A stretch of 64,000 nucleotides of DNA from Streptococcus mutans. GTDB taxonomy: Bacteria > Bacillota > Bacilli > Lactobacillales > Streptococcaceae. The translations under genes were made by a program, and so were the position numbers. The stretch is from the NCBI RefSeq assembly GCF_006739205.1, contig NZ_AP019720.1, forward strand, positions 124,001-188,000, read 5' to 3'. The notes beneath the pieces are model-generated. The model saw only the letters and a program-made list of their open reading frames with translations, had not been told where the DNA came from and ran no database searches. Every line of letters begins with the position of its first letter. Within the stretch, counting starts at the first letter, position 1. This document shows positions 9,603-19,605 of the stretch, piece after piece.

Positions 9603-11348
9603 ATGGCAGTCGAAATTATTATGCCCAAACTCGGTGTTGATATGCAGGAAGGCGAAATCATTGAGTGGAAAAAACAAGAAGGTGATGAGGTCAAAGAAGG
9701 GGATATCCTCCTTGAAATCATGTCTGACAAGACCAATATGGAAATTGAAGCTGAGGATTCAGGTGTCCTGCTCAAAATTGTTAAAGGAAATGGTCAAGTT
9801 GTCCCTGTGACTGAGGTCATTGGTTATATTGGTGCTGCTGGTGAAGCGATTGAAACAAATGCGGCACCAGCAGCTTCAGCTGATGATCTTAAAGCAGCGG
9901 GTCTTGAAGTTCCTGATACTTTAGGCGAGTCAGCAGCACCAGCAGCTCAAAAAACTCCGCTTGCTGATGATGAATATGATATGATTGTCGTTGGTGGTGG
10001 TCCTGCTGGTTATTATGCTGCTATTCGCGGTGCACAATTGGGCGGCAAGGTTGCTATCGTCGAAAAATCAGAATTTGGAGGGACCTGTTTAAATAAAGGC
10101 TGCATTCCAACTAAAACTTATCTTAAGAATGCTGAAATCCTTGATGGCATCAAAATTGCAGCGGGCCGTGGTATTAATTTTGCTTCAACCAACTATACCG
10201 TTGACATGGACAAAACGGTTGCCTTTAAAGATACCGTTGTTAAAACATTGACAAGTGGGGTTCAGGGTCTTCTTAAAGCCAATAAAGTGACTATTTTCAA
10301 TGGTCTCGGTCAGGTTAATCCTGATAAGACAGTGACTGTCGGTTCGGAAACGATTAAAGGACATAATATTATCCTTGCAACAGGTTCAAAAGTGTCTCGT
10401 ATTAATATTCCGGGAATTGATTCACCTCTTGTTTTAACATCGGATGATATTCTTGATCTTCGTGAAATTCCAAAGTCACTTGCTGTTATGGGCGGTGGTG
10501 TTGTCGGCATTGAACTCGGTCTTGTTTACGCTTCTTATGGGACAGAAGTGACTGTTATTGAAATGGCTGATCGCATTATTCCTGCTATGGACAAGGAAGT
10601 ATCGCTTGAACTGCAAAAAATTCTATCCAAGAAAGGAATGAATATTAAGACTTCTGTTGGTGTGGCTGAAATTGTTGAAGCTAACAATCAATTAACGCTG
10701 AAACTCAATGATGGCTCTGAAGTTGTGGCTGAAAAGGCCCTGCTTTCTATTGGTCGTGTCCCACAATTAAGCGGTTTGGAAAATCTTAATCTGGAACTTG
10801 AACGCGGTCGCATCAAAGTGGACGATTATCAGGAAACCTCTATTTCAGGTATTTATGCCCCGGGTGATGTTAATGGAAGAAAGATGTTAGCGCATGCTGC
10901 CTATCGTATGGGTGAAGTAGCTGCCGAAAATGCTATCTGGGGAAATGTTCGTAAGGCTAACCTGAAATATACACCAGCAGCTGTTTACACCCATCCAGAG
11001 GTTGCTATGTGCGGTATTACTGAAGAACAAGCCCGTCAAGAGTATGGAAACGTCTTAGTTGGGAAATCCTCTTTTTCAGGAAATGGACGTGCGATCGCTT
11101 CTAATGAAGCACAAGGATTTGTCAAAGTTGTCGCAGATGCTAAATACCATGAAATTCTTGGAGTCCATATTATTGGACCAGCAGCTGCTGAGATGATTAA
11201 TGAAGCCTCAACGATTATGGAAAATGAGTTGACGGTTGATGAGCTGCTACGTTCTATTCATGGCCATCCTACCTTCTCGGAGGTTATGTATGAAGCCTTT
11301 GCAGACGTCCTTGGCGAAGCTATCCATAACCCGCCAAAGCGTCGTTAA
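9603..11348 (+). CDS. acoL: Dihydrolipoamide dehydrogenase E3 with N-terminal lipoyl domain
   Basis: E3 of 581 residues, about 115 longer than plain E3. It reoxidises dihydrolipoyl groups and makes NADH. Residues 1-80 are a lipoyl domain (K43) nearly identical to that of E2. After an Ala-rich linker comes the FAD loop GGGPAG near 130, the redox pair C162-C167 in GGTCLNKGCIPTK, an NAD loop GGGVVGIELG near 300, and the catalytic H555/E560 in HGHPTFSE. All catalytic residues are present. AAGGAGAAGAG precedes the ATG. E3 with its own lipoyl domain is known in several streptococci. Confidence 0.94.
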   Translation: MAVEIIMPKLGVDMQEGEIIEWKKQEGDEVKEGDILLEIMSDKTNMEIEAEDSGVLLKIVKGNGQVVPVTEVIGYIGAAGEAIETNAAPAASADDLKAAGLEVPDTLGESAAPAAQKTPLADDEYDMIVVGGGPAGYYAAIRGAQLGGKVAIVEKSEFGGTCLNKGCIPTKTYLKNAEILDGIKIAAGRGINFASTNYTVDMDKTVAFKDTVVKTLTSGVQGLLKANKVTIFNGLGQVNPDKTVTVGSETIKGHNIILATGSKVSRINIPGIDSPLVLTSDDILDLREIPKSLAVMGGGVVGIELGLVYASYGTEVTVIEMADRIIPAMDKEVSLELQKILSKKGMNIKTSVGVAEIVEANNQLTLKLNDGSEVVAEKALLSIGRVPQLSGLENLNLELERGRIKVDDYQETSISGIYAPGDVNGRKMLAHAAYRMGEVAAENAIWGNVRKANLKYTPAAVYTHPEVAMCGITEEQARQEYGNVLVGKSSFSGNGRAIASNEAQGFVKVVADAKYHEILGVHIIGPAAAEMINEASTIMENELTVDELLRSIHGHPTFSEVMYEAFADVLGEAIHNPPKRR

Positions 11349-11453
11349 TGATAGAATCATTATAGAAACTCATCTGACAGAGGATAAATTGGAACTATTT
11401 TTGTATATTTAATTTCCTTCTTTTATCCTTTTTAAAAGAAATTTGGAGAGAAA

Positions 11454-12443
11454 ATGAAATATATTATCAGTCATTCAAATGATCCAGCTTTTAATATAGC
11501 TCAAGAAGCCTATGCTTTTAGGGAAATGCTTGATGAAGATGAAATTTTTATTTTATGGATCAATGAACCAACCATTGTTATTGGCAAACACCAAAATGCC
11601 ATTGAAGAAATCAATAAAGAGTATACAGATGCTCATGACATTCATGTCGTTCGTCGCCTGTCAGGCGGCGGTGCAGTCTACCATGATCTTAATAATCTCA
11701 ACTATACCATTATTTCCAATAAAGCAGATGAAGGGGCTTTTGATTTTAAAACCTTTTCAAAACCAGTTATTGATACTTTAGCGAAATTGGGGGTCAAGGC
11801 TGAGTTTACTGGACGCAATGATCTTGAAATTGATGGCAAAAAATTCTGTGGCAATGCCCAAGCTTACTATAAGGGACGAATGATGCATCATGGCTGTCTC
11901 ATGTTTGATGTTGATAGATCTGTCTTAGCAGATGCCCTTAAGGTCAGTAAGGATAAGATTGAATCTAAGGGGATAAAATCCGTTCGTGCGCGTGTGACCA
12001 ATATTAATGATGAGCTGCCTCAAAAGATGTCCGTTCTAGAATTTCGGGATGCGCTCCTTGAACAAGTTAAAGAAGAAAATCCAGATATGACCGAATATAC
12101 TTTTTCAGAAGCAGAATTGGAACGCATCAAGCAGTCAGCTAAAGAGCAGTTTGGCAATTGGAATTGGATTTATGGGATTGCCCCAGACTATACTATTAAA
12201 CGCAGTGTCCGTTATCCTGCAGGTAAGATTACAACCTATGCCAATGTTGAAAAATCGGTTATTAAAGCCATCAAAATTTATGGAGATTTCTTTGGTATCG
12301 GAGATGTTGCCGATATTGAATCGCTGCTTGTTGGCTGTCGCTATGATTATAAGGATGTCCTAGAAAAACTTAAAACCATTGATACGACGCATTATTTCAC
12401 ACGAATAACAAGGGAAGAAGTGGCCAAAGCGATTGTGGCCTAG
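11454..12443 (+). CDS. lplA: Lipoate-protein ligase A
   Basis: Activates lipoate with ATP and attaches it to lipoyl-domain lysines, here most likely K43 of the E2 and E3 encoded just upstream. 329 residues, with the ligase motif RRLSGGGAVYHD near 66-77, GRNDLEIDGKKFCGNA near 121-136 and a C-terminal accessory domain (from about 250) as in full-length LplA. TTGGAGAG precedes the ATG. A 105-base gap with no clear terminator separates it from acoL, so read-through is possible. Confidence 0.93.
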   Translation: MKYIISHSNDPAFNIAQEAYAFREMLDEDEIFILWINEPTIVIGKHQNAIEEINKEYTDAHDIHVVRRLSGGGAVYHDLNNLNYTIISNKADEGAFDFKTFSKPVIDTLAKLGVKAEFTGRNDLEIDGKKFCGNAQAYYKGRMMHHGCLMFDVDRSVLADALKVSKDKIESKGIKSVRARVTNINDELPQKMSVLEFRDALLEQVKEENPDMTEYTFSEAELERIKQSAKEQFGNWNWIYGIAPDYTIKRSVRYPAGKITTYANVEKSVIKAIKIYGDFFGIGDVADIESLLVGCRYDYKDVLEKLKTIDTTHYFTRITREEVAKAIVA

Positions 12444-12707
12444 GCCTAGGTTATGTGTCATTTATATTATTTGAAAAGATTTCGTTTCACGTTTGAGACT
12501 GACTTTAAGAAGTGGCTTATTGTCAACTTTTAGGGGAATAATTCATTTGGTGACCGAGGTCTTTTTTCATTTCTGTCAATGACAGGTGTTTTAATACAGG
12601 CAAAAGCTGCTATAAATTTTTCTTATAGAACTTCATAAGAAAAATAAATTATGCAAGGCCAAAAAGAGATGCTATTATAGTTTTAAATTGGAGAAAGTTG
12701 GTAAAAG

Positions 12708-13844
12708 ATGTCAGAAGGAATTTATGAGAAATTGAGGGAAATTCGGCATTATCTTCATCAACATCCTGAAATTTCAGAAAATGAATTTGAAACAACCGCA
12801 TTCATTAAAAAGCATTTGAAAGATTTGGGCATTGAACCTCTTGATTATCCTTTAAAAACAGGCGTCATTGCAGAAATCGGATCGGGTCAACCCATTATAG
12901 CTCTGAGGGCTGATATTGATGCTTTGCCTATTGTTGAAAAGACGGGGCTTGCCTATGCCAGTGAGAATGGCGCCATGCACGCTTGCGGTCATGACTTTCA
13001 TCAAACGAGTTTATTAGGCGCTGCCCAAATTCTCAAGGAAAGAGAGGCAGAAATAAAAGGGACTGTCCGACTTATCTTTCAGCCGGCTGAAGAAAATTTT
13101 CAGGGTGCATACCAAGTGATTGAAGCGGGTGGTATTGAAGGTGTCTCTGCTATTATCGGCTATCATAATAATCCACATTTAAAACCGGGTCAGATTGGTC
13201 TTCGCTCAGGTGCAATCATGGCTGGAGTCGAGCAATTTGAAGTAACTGTGGCTGGTATCAGTGCCCACGCAGCTCGTCCTGATTTAGGAGTAGATACGGT
13301 CTTGGCAATCACGACCATGATTCATAATTTGCAGCAGATTGTCTCACGTACGGTTTCGCCATTTGATTCTGCCGTTTTGTCAGTCACCCATATTGATGTT
13401 GGCACAACTTGGAATGTCCTGCCAGCCAAAGGATTTTTTGAAGGGACTATTCGGACTTTTGATCCAAAGATTCGTTTAGCTGTTATTAATAAGTTTACCA
13501 AAATCGTCGAAACAACAGCAGAACAATTTAGTGCTCAGGTTTCTATTCAGTGGGGAAATTCACCAAAAGTGACTTATAATGATGCTACTTTGACGCCTCT
13601 TATTTTTGAAAATTCCAAGACATTTGCTCAGGTCATTGAAACCTTGCCATCAACTGGCGGCGAAGATTTTGCAGCCTATCAGGAAAAAATCCCAGGTGTC
13701 TTTGCCTTTGTTGGATCAAATGGTGCTGACAATGCCCCAGACTGGCATCATGATGATTTTATTGTCAAAGATGAAGCCTTACCGACTGCTGTCAATTATT
13801 TTGTTGAAAATGCTTTTAAACTACTAGAATATTATAGAAGCTGA
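12708..13844 (+). CDS. M20-family amidohydrolase (hippurate hydrolase / N-acetyl amino acid deacetylase type)
   Basis: Zinc/manganese-dependent hydrolase of 378 residues that removes acyl groups from N-acyl amino acids. The metal site is MHACGHDFH (H91, C93, H95, D96) followed by QPAEENFQGA, with HAARPDLGVD in the dimerisation domain. This is the M20D pattern shared by HipO, N-acetyl-diaminopimelate deacetylase and IAA hydrolases, so the true substrate is uncertain. TTGGAGAAAG precedes the ATG. The 264 bases upstream hold a TATTAT box (near 12674) with a TG extension. It ends facing the drug exporter. Confidence 0.88.
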   Translation: MSEGIYEKLREIRHYLHQHPEISENEFETTAFIKKHLKDLGIEPLDYPLKTGVIAEIGSGQPIIALRADIDALPIVEKTGLAYASENGAMHACGHDFHQTSLLGAAQILKEREAEIKGTVRLIFQPAEENFQGAYQVIEAGGIEGVSAIIGYHNNPHLKPGQIGLRSGAIMAGVEQFEVTVAGISAHAARPDLGVDTVLAITTMIHNLQQIVSRTVSPFDSAVLSVTHIDVGTTWNVLPAKGFFEGTIRTFDPKIRLAVINKFTKIVETTAEQFSAQVSIQWGNSPKVTYNDATLTPLIFENSKTFAQVIETLPSTGGEDFAAYQEKIPGVFAFVGSNGADNAPDWHHDDFIVKDEALPTAVNYFVENAFKLLEYYRS

Positions 13845-13914
13845 CAGGAACCTTTTGTATGTGTCCTATCAAATAGACACTAGTAAAAAAACGTTATCGC
13901 TTAATTTCAATTAA

Positions 13915-13954
13915 AAAATTCCCAAGACTGCTGTTTTATGCTCTTGGGAATTTT
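13915..13954. terminator. Bidirectional terminator between amidohydrolase and exporter genes
   Basis: 13-bp perfect stem (13915-13927 with 13942-13954) rich in A on the left and T on the right, so it can stop both convergent transcripts. Confidence 0.88.
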
Positions 13955-13960
13955 AACTTC

Positions 13961-15361
13961 CTAAAATTGATTTGATTGTGTTAGTCCTTCTAGGTAACGT
14001 TTTTTCTTTGGAAATAGGAAAGAAAGCACTAAGAAAATAAGTAGGCAAGGAATCCAAATTTTGTAGATAGAAATGTAAGCTTCTACCATACTGGAGTGGT
14101 TATATTGACTTAAATTTGCCATATTATTGCTAACCATTGAGATAAAAACAGTGACGCCTAGAACAGAGCCAATCTGTCTGACGACTCCAATAACGCTTTG
14201 AGAGGCGGTGAGCAGTTCACCTTGTAAAGTTGATGCCGCTAAAACATTGACAGGTCCAGCAATAATACCAAAACCAATTCCCAAAATTAAGGTTGTGAGA
14301 GCCATTGCCATCACTTTATTTGGATTGATGCTGACGATTAAAAGGTAAGAAAGTAAAATAGCGGTCAGCCCCACAAAAACCAGCAATCTTGGGCCAAATT
14401 GGTTAATAACCAAACTTCCTAAACCACCGCAGATAAAGACCACTAAGGACATAGGCAGTAAAATTAAGGCCGCATCAAGTTCTGTCTTTCCTTGAATAGT
14501 TGTAAAAAAGGTTGGCAAAATCACGATCACGCCAATATAGAAAAATTGCGCTAATAAGGCGACTAATGCTGAAGCTGTGAATTCTCTAATCTTAAATAGA
14601 TTCAAATTAATCATCGGACTCTTACTATGCTTTTCAAGGATAATAAAGGCAAAGAGACTAAGTAAAAATGTTATTAAACAGCCTAAAGTGCGCCAGTCAC
14701 CTGCTCCCCAATCTCTTATTTTAATTAAGCCCAATGTCACTAAAAAGAGACCTAGCATTGAAATAAAGCTGCCAGCAAAATCAATTTTGGACTCAGTCTT
14801 TTCCTCACTTTTAAAATGATAAGATAAAATCATGAGGCACGTTGCGATTATGATGATTGGCAGATTAATAAAGAAAATCCAGTGCCAAGAAAAGGTATCA
14901 GTAAGAATACCGCCCAAAGTGGGGCCGATAGCAGCAGCACCGCCCTGCATGAGACCAAGAGCAGCAACAATTTTAAAGCGATCTTTAACCTCCCAGGAAG
15001 AAATCCCTAAACTGTTGCCTACTGGAAGTAAAATAGCAGCTCCAAAACTGGAGATGATACGTCCAAGAATTAATTGAGAAAATCCATTAGCAAGCCCAGA
15101 CAGTAAGCTGCCTATTCCAAAGAGCAACAGACCAAGGACAAATAACCGCCCCTTGCCATAAATATCAGCAATCTTACTTAAAGGAATGGTACAGGAAGCA
15201 AAGATGATGGTATAAACATTGATGGTCCAAGAGAGTTGATCCAGTTTTACTCCTAAGCCCTTTTGAATAGCCGGTAAGGTGATGTTCATAATAGTAGTGT
15301 CTAACATTACGATAAAAATCCCTAAACACATGGCTATTGTTAACATGATTTTTTTAGTCAT
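13961..15361 (-). CDS. DHA2-family multidrug exporter (EmrB/QacA type MFS)
   Basis: 466-residue proton-driven efflux pump, hydrophobic throughout, with the size of 14-helix DHA2 proteins. The family start is clear: MLDTTIMNITLPAIQKGL near residues 19-36, the motif-A loop KIADIYGKGRLFVLGLLLF near 62, and motif C GPTLGGILTD near 150. AAGGAGG precedes the ATG. It is divergent from a TetR gene, the usual layout of an inducible drug pump. The substrates are unknown. Confidence 0.88.
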   Translation of the reverse strand: MTKKIMLTIAMCLGIFIVMLDTTIMNITLPAIQKGLGVKLDQLSWTINVYTIIFASCTIPLSKIADIYGKGRLFVLGLLLFGIGSLLSGLANGFSQLILGRIISSFGAAILLPVGNSLGISSWEVKDRFKIVAALGLMQGGAAAIGPTLGGILTDTFSWHWIFFINLPIIIIATCLMILSYHFKSEEKTESKIDFAGSFISMLGLFLVTLGLIKIRDWGAGDWRTLGCLITFLLSLFAFIILEKHSKSPMINLNLFKIREFTASALVALLAQFFYIGVIVILPTFFTTIQGKTELDAALILLPMSLVVFICGGLGSLVINQFGPRLLVFVGLTAILLSYLLIVSINPNKVMAMALTTLILGIGFGIIAGPVNVLAASTLQGELLTASQSVIGVVRQIGSVLGVTVFISMVSNNMANLSQYNHSSMVEAYISIYKIWIPCLLIFLVLSFLFPKKKRYLEGLTQSNQF

Positions 15362-15380
15362 AGTGACCTCCTTTTAAAAA

Positions 15381-15456
15381 AATGCGAGCATATACTCATG
15401 TTCAATTGTATTCTTGGAAAAGACTTTTGTCAATAAATAAATGAGTTTTTATTCAT
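15381..15456. promoter_or_regulatory. Divergent control region with two partial dyads
   Basis: Imperfect dyads centred near 15392 (GAG-CATATA-CTC) and at 15441-15456 (ATGAGT...ATTCAT) lie between the exporter and the TetR gene. Both contain ATGAG/CTCAT-like arms and are candidate TetR operators. Confidence 0.4.
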
Positions 15457-15541
15457 ATTTTTTCAAAAAACGTTCTCTTAAAGAAAGAAAAGGTGTGATA
15501 TAATAAGAAAAATGAGTAATTTTGAAAAAAGGAATAGGAAA

Positions 15542-16165
15542 ATGGCAGAAAAAAATATCAGAAAACCCAAGCAAGAAAGAAGTATTGAAAAGCGCAACAA
15601 GATACTTCAAGTTGCTAAAGATTTGTTCTCAGATAAAACTTATTTTAATGTGACAACCAATGAAATTGCTAAAAAAGCTGATGTCTCTATAGGGACACTC
15701 TACGCTTACTTTGCCAGCAAAGAAGATATTTTAACAGCGCTTTTAAAAAGGTATAATGACTTTTTTCTGACAACAATTTTTGCTGATATCAATAGTCAAG
15801 ATTCTTTAGATAGGTTCAAAAAGAACCCTAAGGAATGGCTGAATGTTTTGATTAATCAGTTATTGGCTGCAGAAGATAAAATTTTTCATGCTCAAATTGA
15901 GATGTTAGCCTATGCTATTCCACAGGCTAAAGCCTTACTGGAGGAGCATAATAATAACTTGAAAAACTTGACCTACAAATGTCTTTTATATTATAGCGAT
16001 CAGGCTGCCAATCCAAGCTTTAAAACCTTGTCTCTTGTGGTCTTTGATTTTATTTCAGCTTTGGTAGATGAATTGCTTTATCATGAGCACACGCAAGAAG
16101 AAGCACACCAAATAAAAAAGACTGGCATAGACAGTCTTGATCTGATTATTAAGTCTTATTTATAG
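15542..16165 (+). CDS. TetR-family transcriptional regulator
   Basis: 207-residue repressor. The N-terminal HTH covers residues 15-60 (NKILQVAKDLFSDKTYFNVT, then NEIAKKADVSIGTLYAYFAS), the classic TetR pattern. The variable C-terminal part would bind the ligand. I chose ATG 15542 because the TATAAT at 15499-15504 puts the transcript start at about 15511, leaving ATG 15512 without a leader, while AAAGGAATAGG precedes 15542. It probably represses the divergent exporter. Confidence 0.87.
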   Translation: MAEKNIRKPKQERSIEKRNKILQVAKDLFSDKTYFNVTTNEIAKKADVSIGTLYAYFASKEDILTALLKRYNDFFLTTIFADINSQDSLDRFKKNPKEWLNVLINQLLAAEDKIFHAQIEMLAYAIPQAKALLEEHNNNLKNLTYKCLLYYSDQAANPSFKTLSLVVFDFISALVDELLYHEHTQEEAHQIKKTGIDSLDLIIKSYL

Positions 16166-16429
16166 TCGTTTGGTTTATGTTTTAGGACATCTTCGTAACT
16201 TGCCTTACCTAACTCAGGTTAGATCTGTCCCACTTTGGCTAGATGAGATCGCTTGTTTACCATCAAATGTGCAACGGCTCAGTGCTAAAAGCGAATCAAA
16301 CGATAATACAGTAACTTGTCATTTTTTAAAAGATTATAAAAGGGGAGTAGGCCTAATTAAGATTTCAGAAAAATCCATTTTGTCTACCTCCCTTAATTAT
16401 TTCATAAGCTTTAGCAATGATGGATTAAT

Positions 16430-17323
16430 TTAAAATGATTGAGCGATTTTATCCAGCAGATCAACTAAATGCCTGATATCAGGTGTTAAGGTTGAGGATT
16501 TTAAGTAAGCGTAGTTAACATAAAATCCTAATTTATTATTTTCTTTAAAAGGAATTTTGACCAGATGATGATCCTGTTTGGTTAGTGAGATATCTGTTAA
16601 CAAACTGACACCCATATTGTGGCTGACCATTTGCTTGATAAGAGTAACATCATCAGATTTGAAAAAAATCTGAGCCTGATTTTGATGGGTTTGATTAAGA
16701 TAATCAAAGGCCTTTAGATGGATATTGTGTTCATCTAAAAGAATAAAATTTTCCTTTAAGACATCAGCAAAAGCGATGGCTTTTTTTCTTTTAGCCAATA
16801 AATGATCTTTAGAAACAATCAGATAGAGTTTCCGATGAAGAATTTTTTTGATAACTAATTCATCATGGTAAAAAGGTTCTATTGTGCCAATTAAACTGAG
16901 ATCCAGATCCCCCTGTAATAGTTGCTCCAATAACTCAACAGAACCTCCTCGAATGGAACGAATACGTTTCAGAAAAGCTAAGTCTTGATTGGTTTCTTTA
17001 AGCAGCGACAGTAAATAATTAATAATAATGGGTGGGCATCCTAAGGTAGAATAGTGAGCCAGTGAACGGTTCATCTCCTTTTGGGCAGAACTAATTTCCG
17101 GCAGAATTCTCTCAAGGTGACGCTTCAAAATATTTCCTTGCTGCGTCAAAGCAAAAGTACGATGAGAGGGATCCTTAACAATAAGGTCACAATTAAATTG
17201 TTCCTCTAATCTTTTGACAGAATAGGAAACAGAAGGCTGGCTAATTTGAAATTTTTCAGCAACCTTAGTGAAGGACTGTAATTGTGACAGGTGATAAAAA
17301 TACTTTAAATCTTTAATATTCAT
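16430..17323 (-). CDS. mleR: LysR-family regulator of malolactic fermentation
   Basis: 297 residues, the normal LysR length. The N-terminal HTH (residues 1-60) reads LKYFYHLSQLQSFTKVAEKF ... SQPSVSYSVKRLEEQF, followed by an effector domain. In S. mutans and Lactococcus MleR activates the malolactic genes in acid with malate. Here mleS and mleP lie close by on the other strand, with an XRE gene between, which supports the name. The 265 bases on its 3' side (16166-16429) contain nothing I recognise. Confidence 0.85.
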   Translation of the reverse strand: MNIKDLKYFYHLSQLQSFTKVAEKFQISQPSVSYSVKRLEEQFNCDLIVKDPSHRTFALTQQGNILKRHLERILPEISSAQKEMNRSLAHYSTLGCPPIIINYLLSLLKETNQDLAFLKRIRSIRGGSVELLEQLLQGDLDLSLIGTIEPFYHDELVIKKILHRKLYLIVSKDHLLAKRKKAIAFADVLKENFILLDEHNIHLKAFDYLNQTHQNQAQIFFKSDDVTLIKQMVSHNMGVSLLTDISLTKQDHHLVKIPFKENNKLGFYVNYAYLKSSTLTPDIRHLVDLLDKIAQSF

Positions 17324-17513
17324 TGTTAACCTTTCTATTATTTTTACTAGTTTAGCATATTTTTGGCATTTAGGTATTTTAAAGATTGTTATAAGTATTT
17401 TTTATCCGTTATCTAAGGTTTGACTATAAGGCCATTTGTTTCATACAATGAATTGTAAAGTCAACTTCCAAGTGGTTTAAAAGTAACAGAAGTAGTGGTT
17501 TTTTCTTTTGCTC

Positions 17514-17867
17514 TTAATCAAGATTATCAATAATCTCTTCAAAAATAGCAATGAAGGTTTGTTGTTTTCTCTTGGGAAGTTGCTTTATTTTCATATTAAG
17601 GCGTTTTAAAGTTAATTGTTTCTCGAAATTGATTGTTCCTTCAAGACTGTTAAAGTCAAAAAAATCTTCCGGTGTCATACCTAGTGCTTCAATCACTTTT
17701 TCAAGCGTCTGCAAGCTGAGATTATGGTTTTGATTTTCAATCTGATTGATATATTTCAATCCTAATCCAGCTTTTTCAGACAAACTTTCTTGGCTGATGC
17801 CTTGTGCTTGCCGATGATACCTTACTTTATTTGCAACATATTTTTGGAGATAGCTTTTTTTCTTCAT
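17514..17867 (-). CDS. XRE-family transcriptional regulator beside mleS
   Basis: 117-residue Cro/CI-type DNA-binding protein. The HTH covers residues 14-68 (VRYHRQAQGISQESLSEKAG, YINQIENQNHNLSLQTLEKV). The C-terminal 45 residues are charged and may dimerise. No clear ribosome site precedes the ATG, and translation may be weak. It diverges from mleS across a 115-base gap with a strong palindrome, so it probably controls itself and mleS. The role is inferred. Confidence 0.8.
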   Translation of the reverse strand: MKKKSYLQKYVANKVRYHRQAQGISQESLSEKAGLGLKYINQIENQNHNLSLQTLEKVIEALGMTPEDFFDFNSLEGTINFEKQLTLKRLNMKIKQLPKRKQQTFIAIFEEIIDNLD

Positions 17868-17919
17868 ACATTAAAGAATACAAGTTTAAAAGCAAATAGT
17901 TAACTTTTTATACAATACT

Positions 17920-17952
17920 ATGTATTATATGTAATACATTTTATGTTATAAT
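17920..17952. promoter_or_regulatory. mleS promoter with a perfect 8+8 inverted repeat
   Basis: ATGTATTA (17920-17927) and TAATACAT (17932-17939) flank TATG, and TATAAT follows at 17947-17952. The -35 region of mleS falls inside the palindrome, so a bound repressor would block it. MleR or the XRE protein are the candidates. The -10 box excludes ATG 17953 as the start of mleS. Confidence 0.7.
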
Positions 17953-17982
17953 ATGATCAATAAATATAAGGAGGTGCAGAAA

Positions 17983-19605
17983 ATGTATGCACATGACATT
18001 TTAAACGATCCTTTTTTGAATAAAGGGACTGCTTTTACCATGGAAGAACGTAAGAAATTTGGACTTATTGGTCTTTTGCCCCCTCACATTCAGACTCTTA
18101 AAGAGCAAGCAGAGCAGACTTATGCGCAAATGCAAACTAAAGCTAATAACTTGGAAAAACGTCTTTTCTTGATGGAGATTTTTAATACCAATCGGACACT
18201 TTTCTACTATCTCTTCTCTCAACATTTGGAAGAATTGAATCCAATTGTTTACGATCCAACCATCGCAGATACGATTGAAGGTTACAGTGACCTTTTTGTG
18301 GATCCTCAGTATGCGGGTTACTTGGATATTAACCATCCTGAAAATATTGAGACTACCCTCAAAAATGCGGCAGGTGACCATGATATTCGTTTGATTGTTG
18401 TGACCGATGCCGAAGGTATCCTTGGTATCGGTGACTGGGGGACTAATGGGGTGGACATCTCTGTTGGGAAGCTCATGGTTTACACAGGGGCAGCAGGGAT
18501 TGATCCAGCAACTGTTTTGCCATTGGTGATTGATGCAGGTACCAACCGTGAGGAATTGCGCAATAATCCTAACTATCTGGGGAACCGTCATGAACGTGTT
18601 CGTGGTGAGCGTTACTATGATTTCGTGGATCAATTTGTCCAAACAGCTGAACGTCTTTTCCCTAAACTTTACCTTCACTGGGAAGACTTCGGTCGTTCAA
18701 ATGCGGCCAATATCTTGGAAAAATACCGTAAGGAAATTCCAACCTTCAACGATGATATTCAAGGGACTGGCATCGTAACCCTTGGTGGTATCTTTGCGGC
18801 TATGGATATCACAGGTGAAAAATTGACTGATCAAGTCTATCTCTGTTACGGTGGCGGTACAGCAGGTGCGGGTATTGCCTCTCGTGTCTTGCGTGAAATG
18901 GTTTCAGAAGGCCTGCCTGAAGACGAAGCCTACAAGCGTTTCTTCATGGTGGACAAGCAAGGTCTCCTCTTTGACGATATGGACGACTTGACTCCTGAAC
19001 AAAAGCCATTTGCCAAGAAGCGGGCGGATTTTCCAAATGCAGATCAGTTGACAGACCTCTTGCAAGTGGTTAAAACCGTGAAACCAACCATCTTGGTTGG
19101 TACCTCAACAAATCCAGGTGCCTTCACGAAAGAAGTTGTTGAAGCTATGTGTGAAAACACTGAACGCCCAGTCATCTTCCCAATCTCTAATCCTACAAAA
19201 TTGGCAGAAGCATCGGCTCAAGACTTGATTACCTGGTCTGATGGTAAGGCCTTTGTGGCAACCGGTATTCCAGCTGATACTGTATCGTACAAGGGTGTGG
19301 ACTATGTCATCGGTCAAGCTAACAATGCCCTCATCTACCCTGGCCTTGGGCTTGGTATGTTGGCATCAGAAGCTAGCCTTTTGACAGATGAAATGATCGG
19401 AGCGGCAGCACACTCTCTCAGTGGTATCATCGATATCACCAAACCAGGTGCGCCAGTTCTTCCTCCATTCAAATATGTGGGTGATGTGTCTATCAAGGTC
19501 GCTGAAGCCGTGGCTAAGAAGGCTCAAGAACAAGGTCTTGCACGTGCTGAAGAAACCGATATGGCTAAAGCTGTTCGTGACTTTAAGTGGTACCCAGAGT
19601 ATTAA
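17983..19605 (+). CDS. mleS: Malolactic enzyme
   Basis: Converts L-malate to L-lactate and CO2 in one step with NAD and Mn, consuming a proton and so protecting the cell in acid. 540 residues, the usual length. It shows the malic-enzyme core: [14 protein letters not shown] near residue 255, the NAD loop [10 protein letters not shown] near 285 and [12 protein letters not shown] near 400. AAGGAGGTG precedes ATG 17983. From about nt 18250 onwards codons end in C more often than in the neighbours, which hints at exchange with another streptococcus (impression, not measured). Confidence 0.95.
   Translation: MYAHDILNDPFLNKGTAFTMEERKKFGLIGLLPPHIQTLKEQAEQTYAQMQTKANNLEKRLFLMEIFNTNRTLFYYLFSQHLEELNPIVYDPTIADTIEGYSDLFVDPQYAGYLDINHPENIETTLKNAAGDHDIRLIVVTDAEGILGIGDWGTNGVDISVGKLMVYTGAAGIDPATVLPLVIDAGTNREELRNNPNYLGNRHERVRGERYYDFVDQFVQTAERLFPKLYLHWEDFGRSNAANILEKYRKEIPTFNDDIQGTGIVTLGGIFAAMDITGEKLTDQVYLCYGGGTAGAGIASRVLREMVSEGLPEDEAYKRFFMVDKQGLLFDDMDDLTPEQKPFAKKRADFPNADQLTDLLQVVKTVKPTILVGTSTNPGAFTKEVVEAMCENTERPVIFPISNPTKLAEASAQDLITWSDGKAFVATGIPADTVSYKGVDYVIGQANNALIYPGLGLGMLASEASLLTDEMIGAAAHSLSGIIDITKPGAPVLPPFKYVGDVSIKVAEAVAKKAQEQGLARAEETDMAKAVRDFKWYPEY

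Noticed and set aside
12535-12600. Small GACC/GGTC and TGTCA/TGACA hairpins before the amidohydrolase gene
   Set aside because: Stems of four or five bases are too short to call as terminators, although a T-run follows one of them.
16170-16433. 87-residue open frame after the TetR gene
   Set aside because: No ribosome site, no family-like pattern, low-quality composition. I treat 16166-16429 as non-coding of unknown origin.
18001-18678. 225-residue minus-strand frame inside mleS
   Set aside because: It mirrors the codon pattern of mleS, has no ribosome site and shows no domain.
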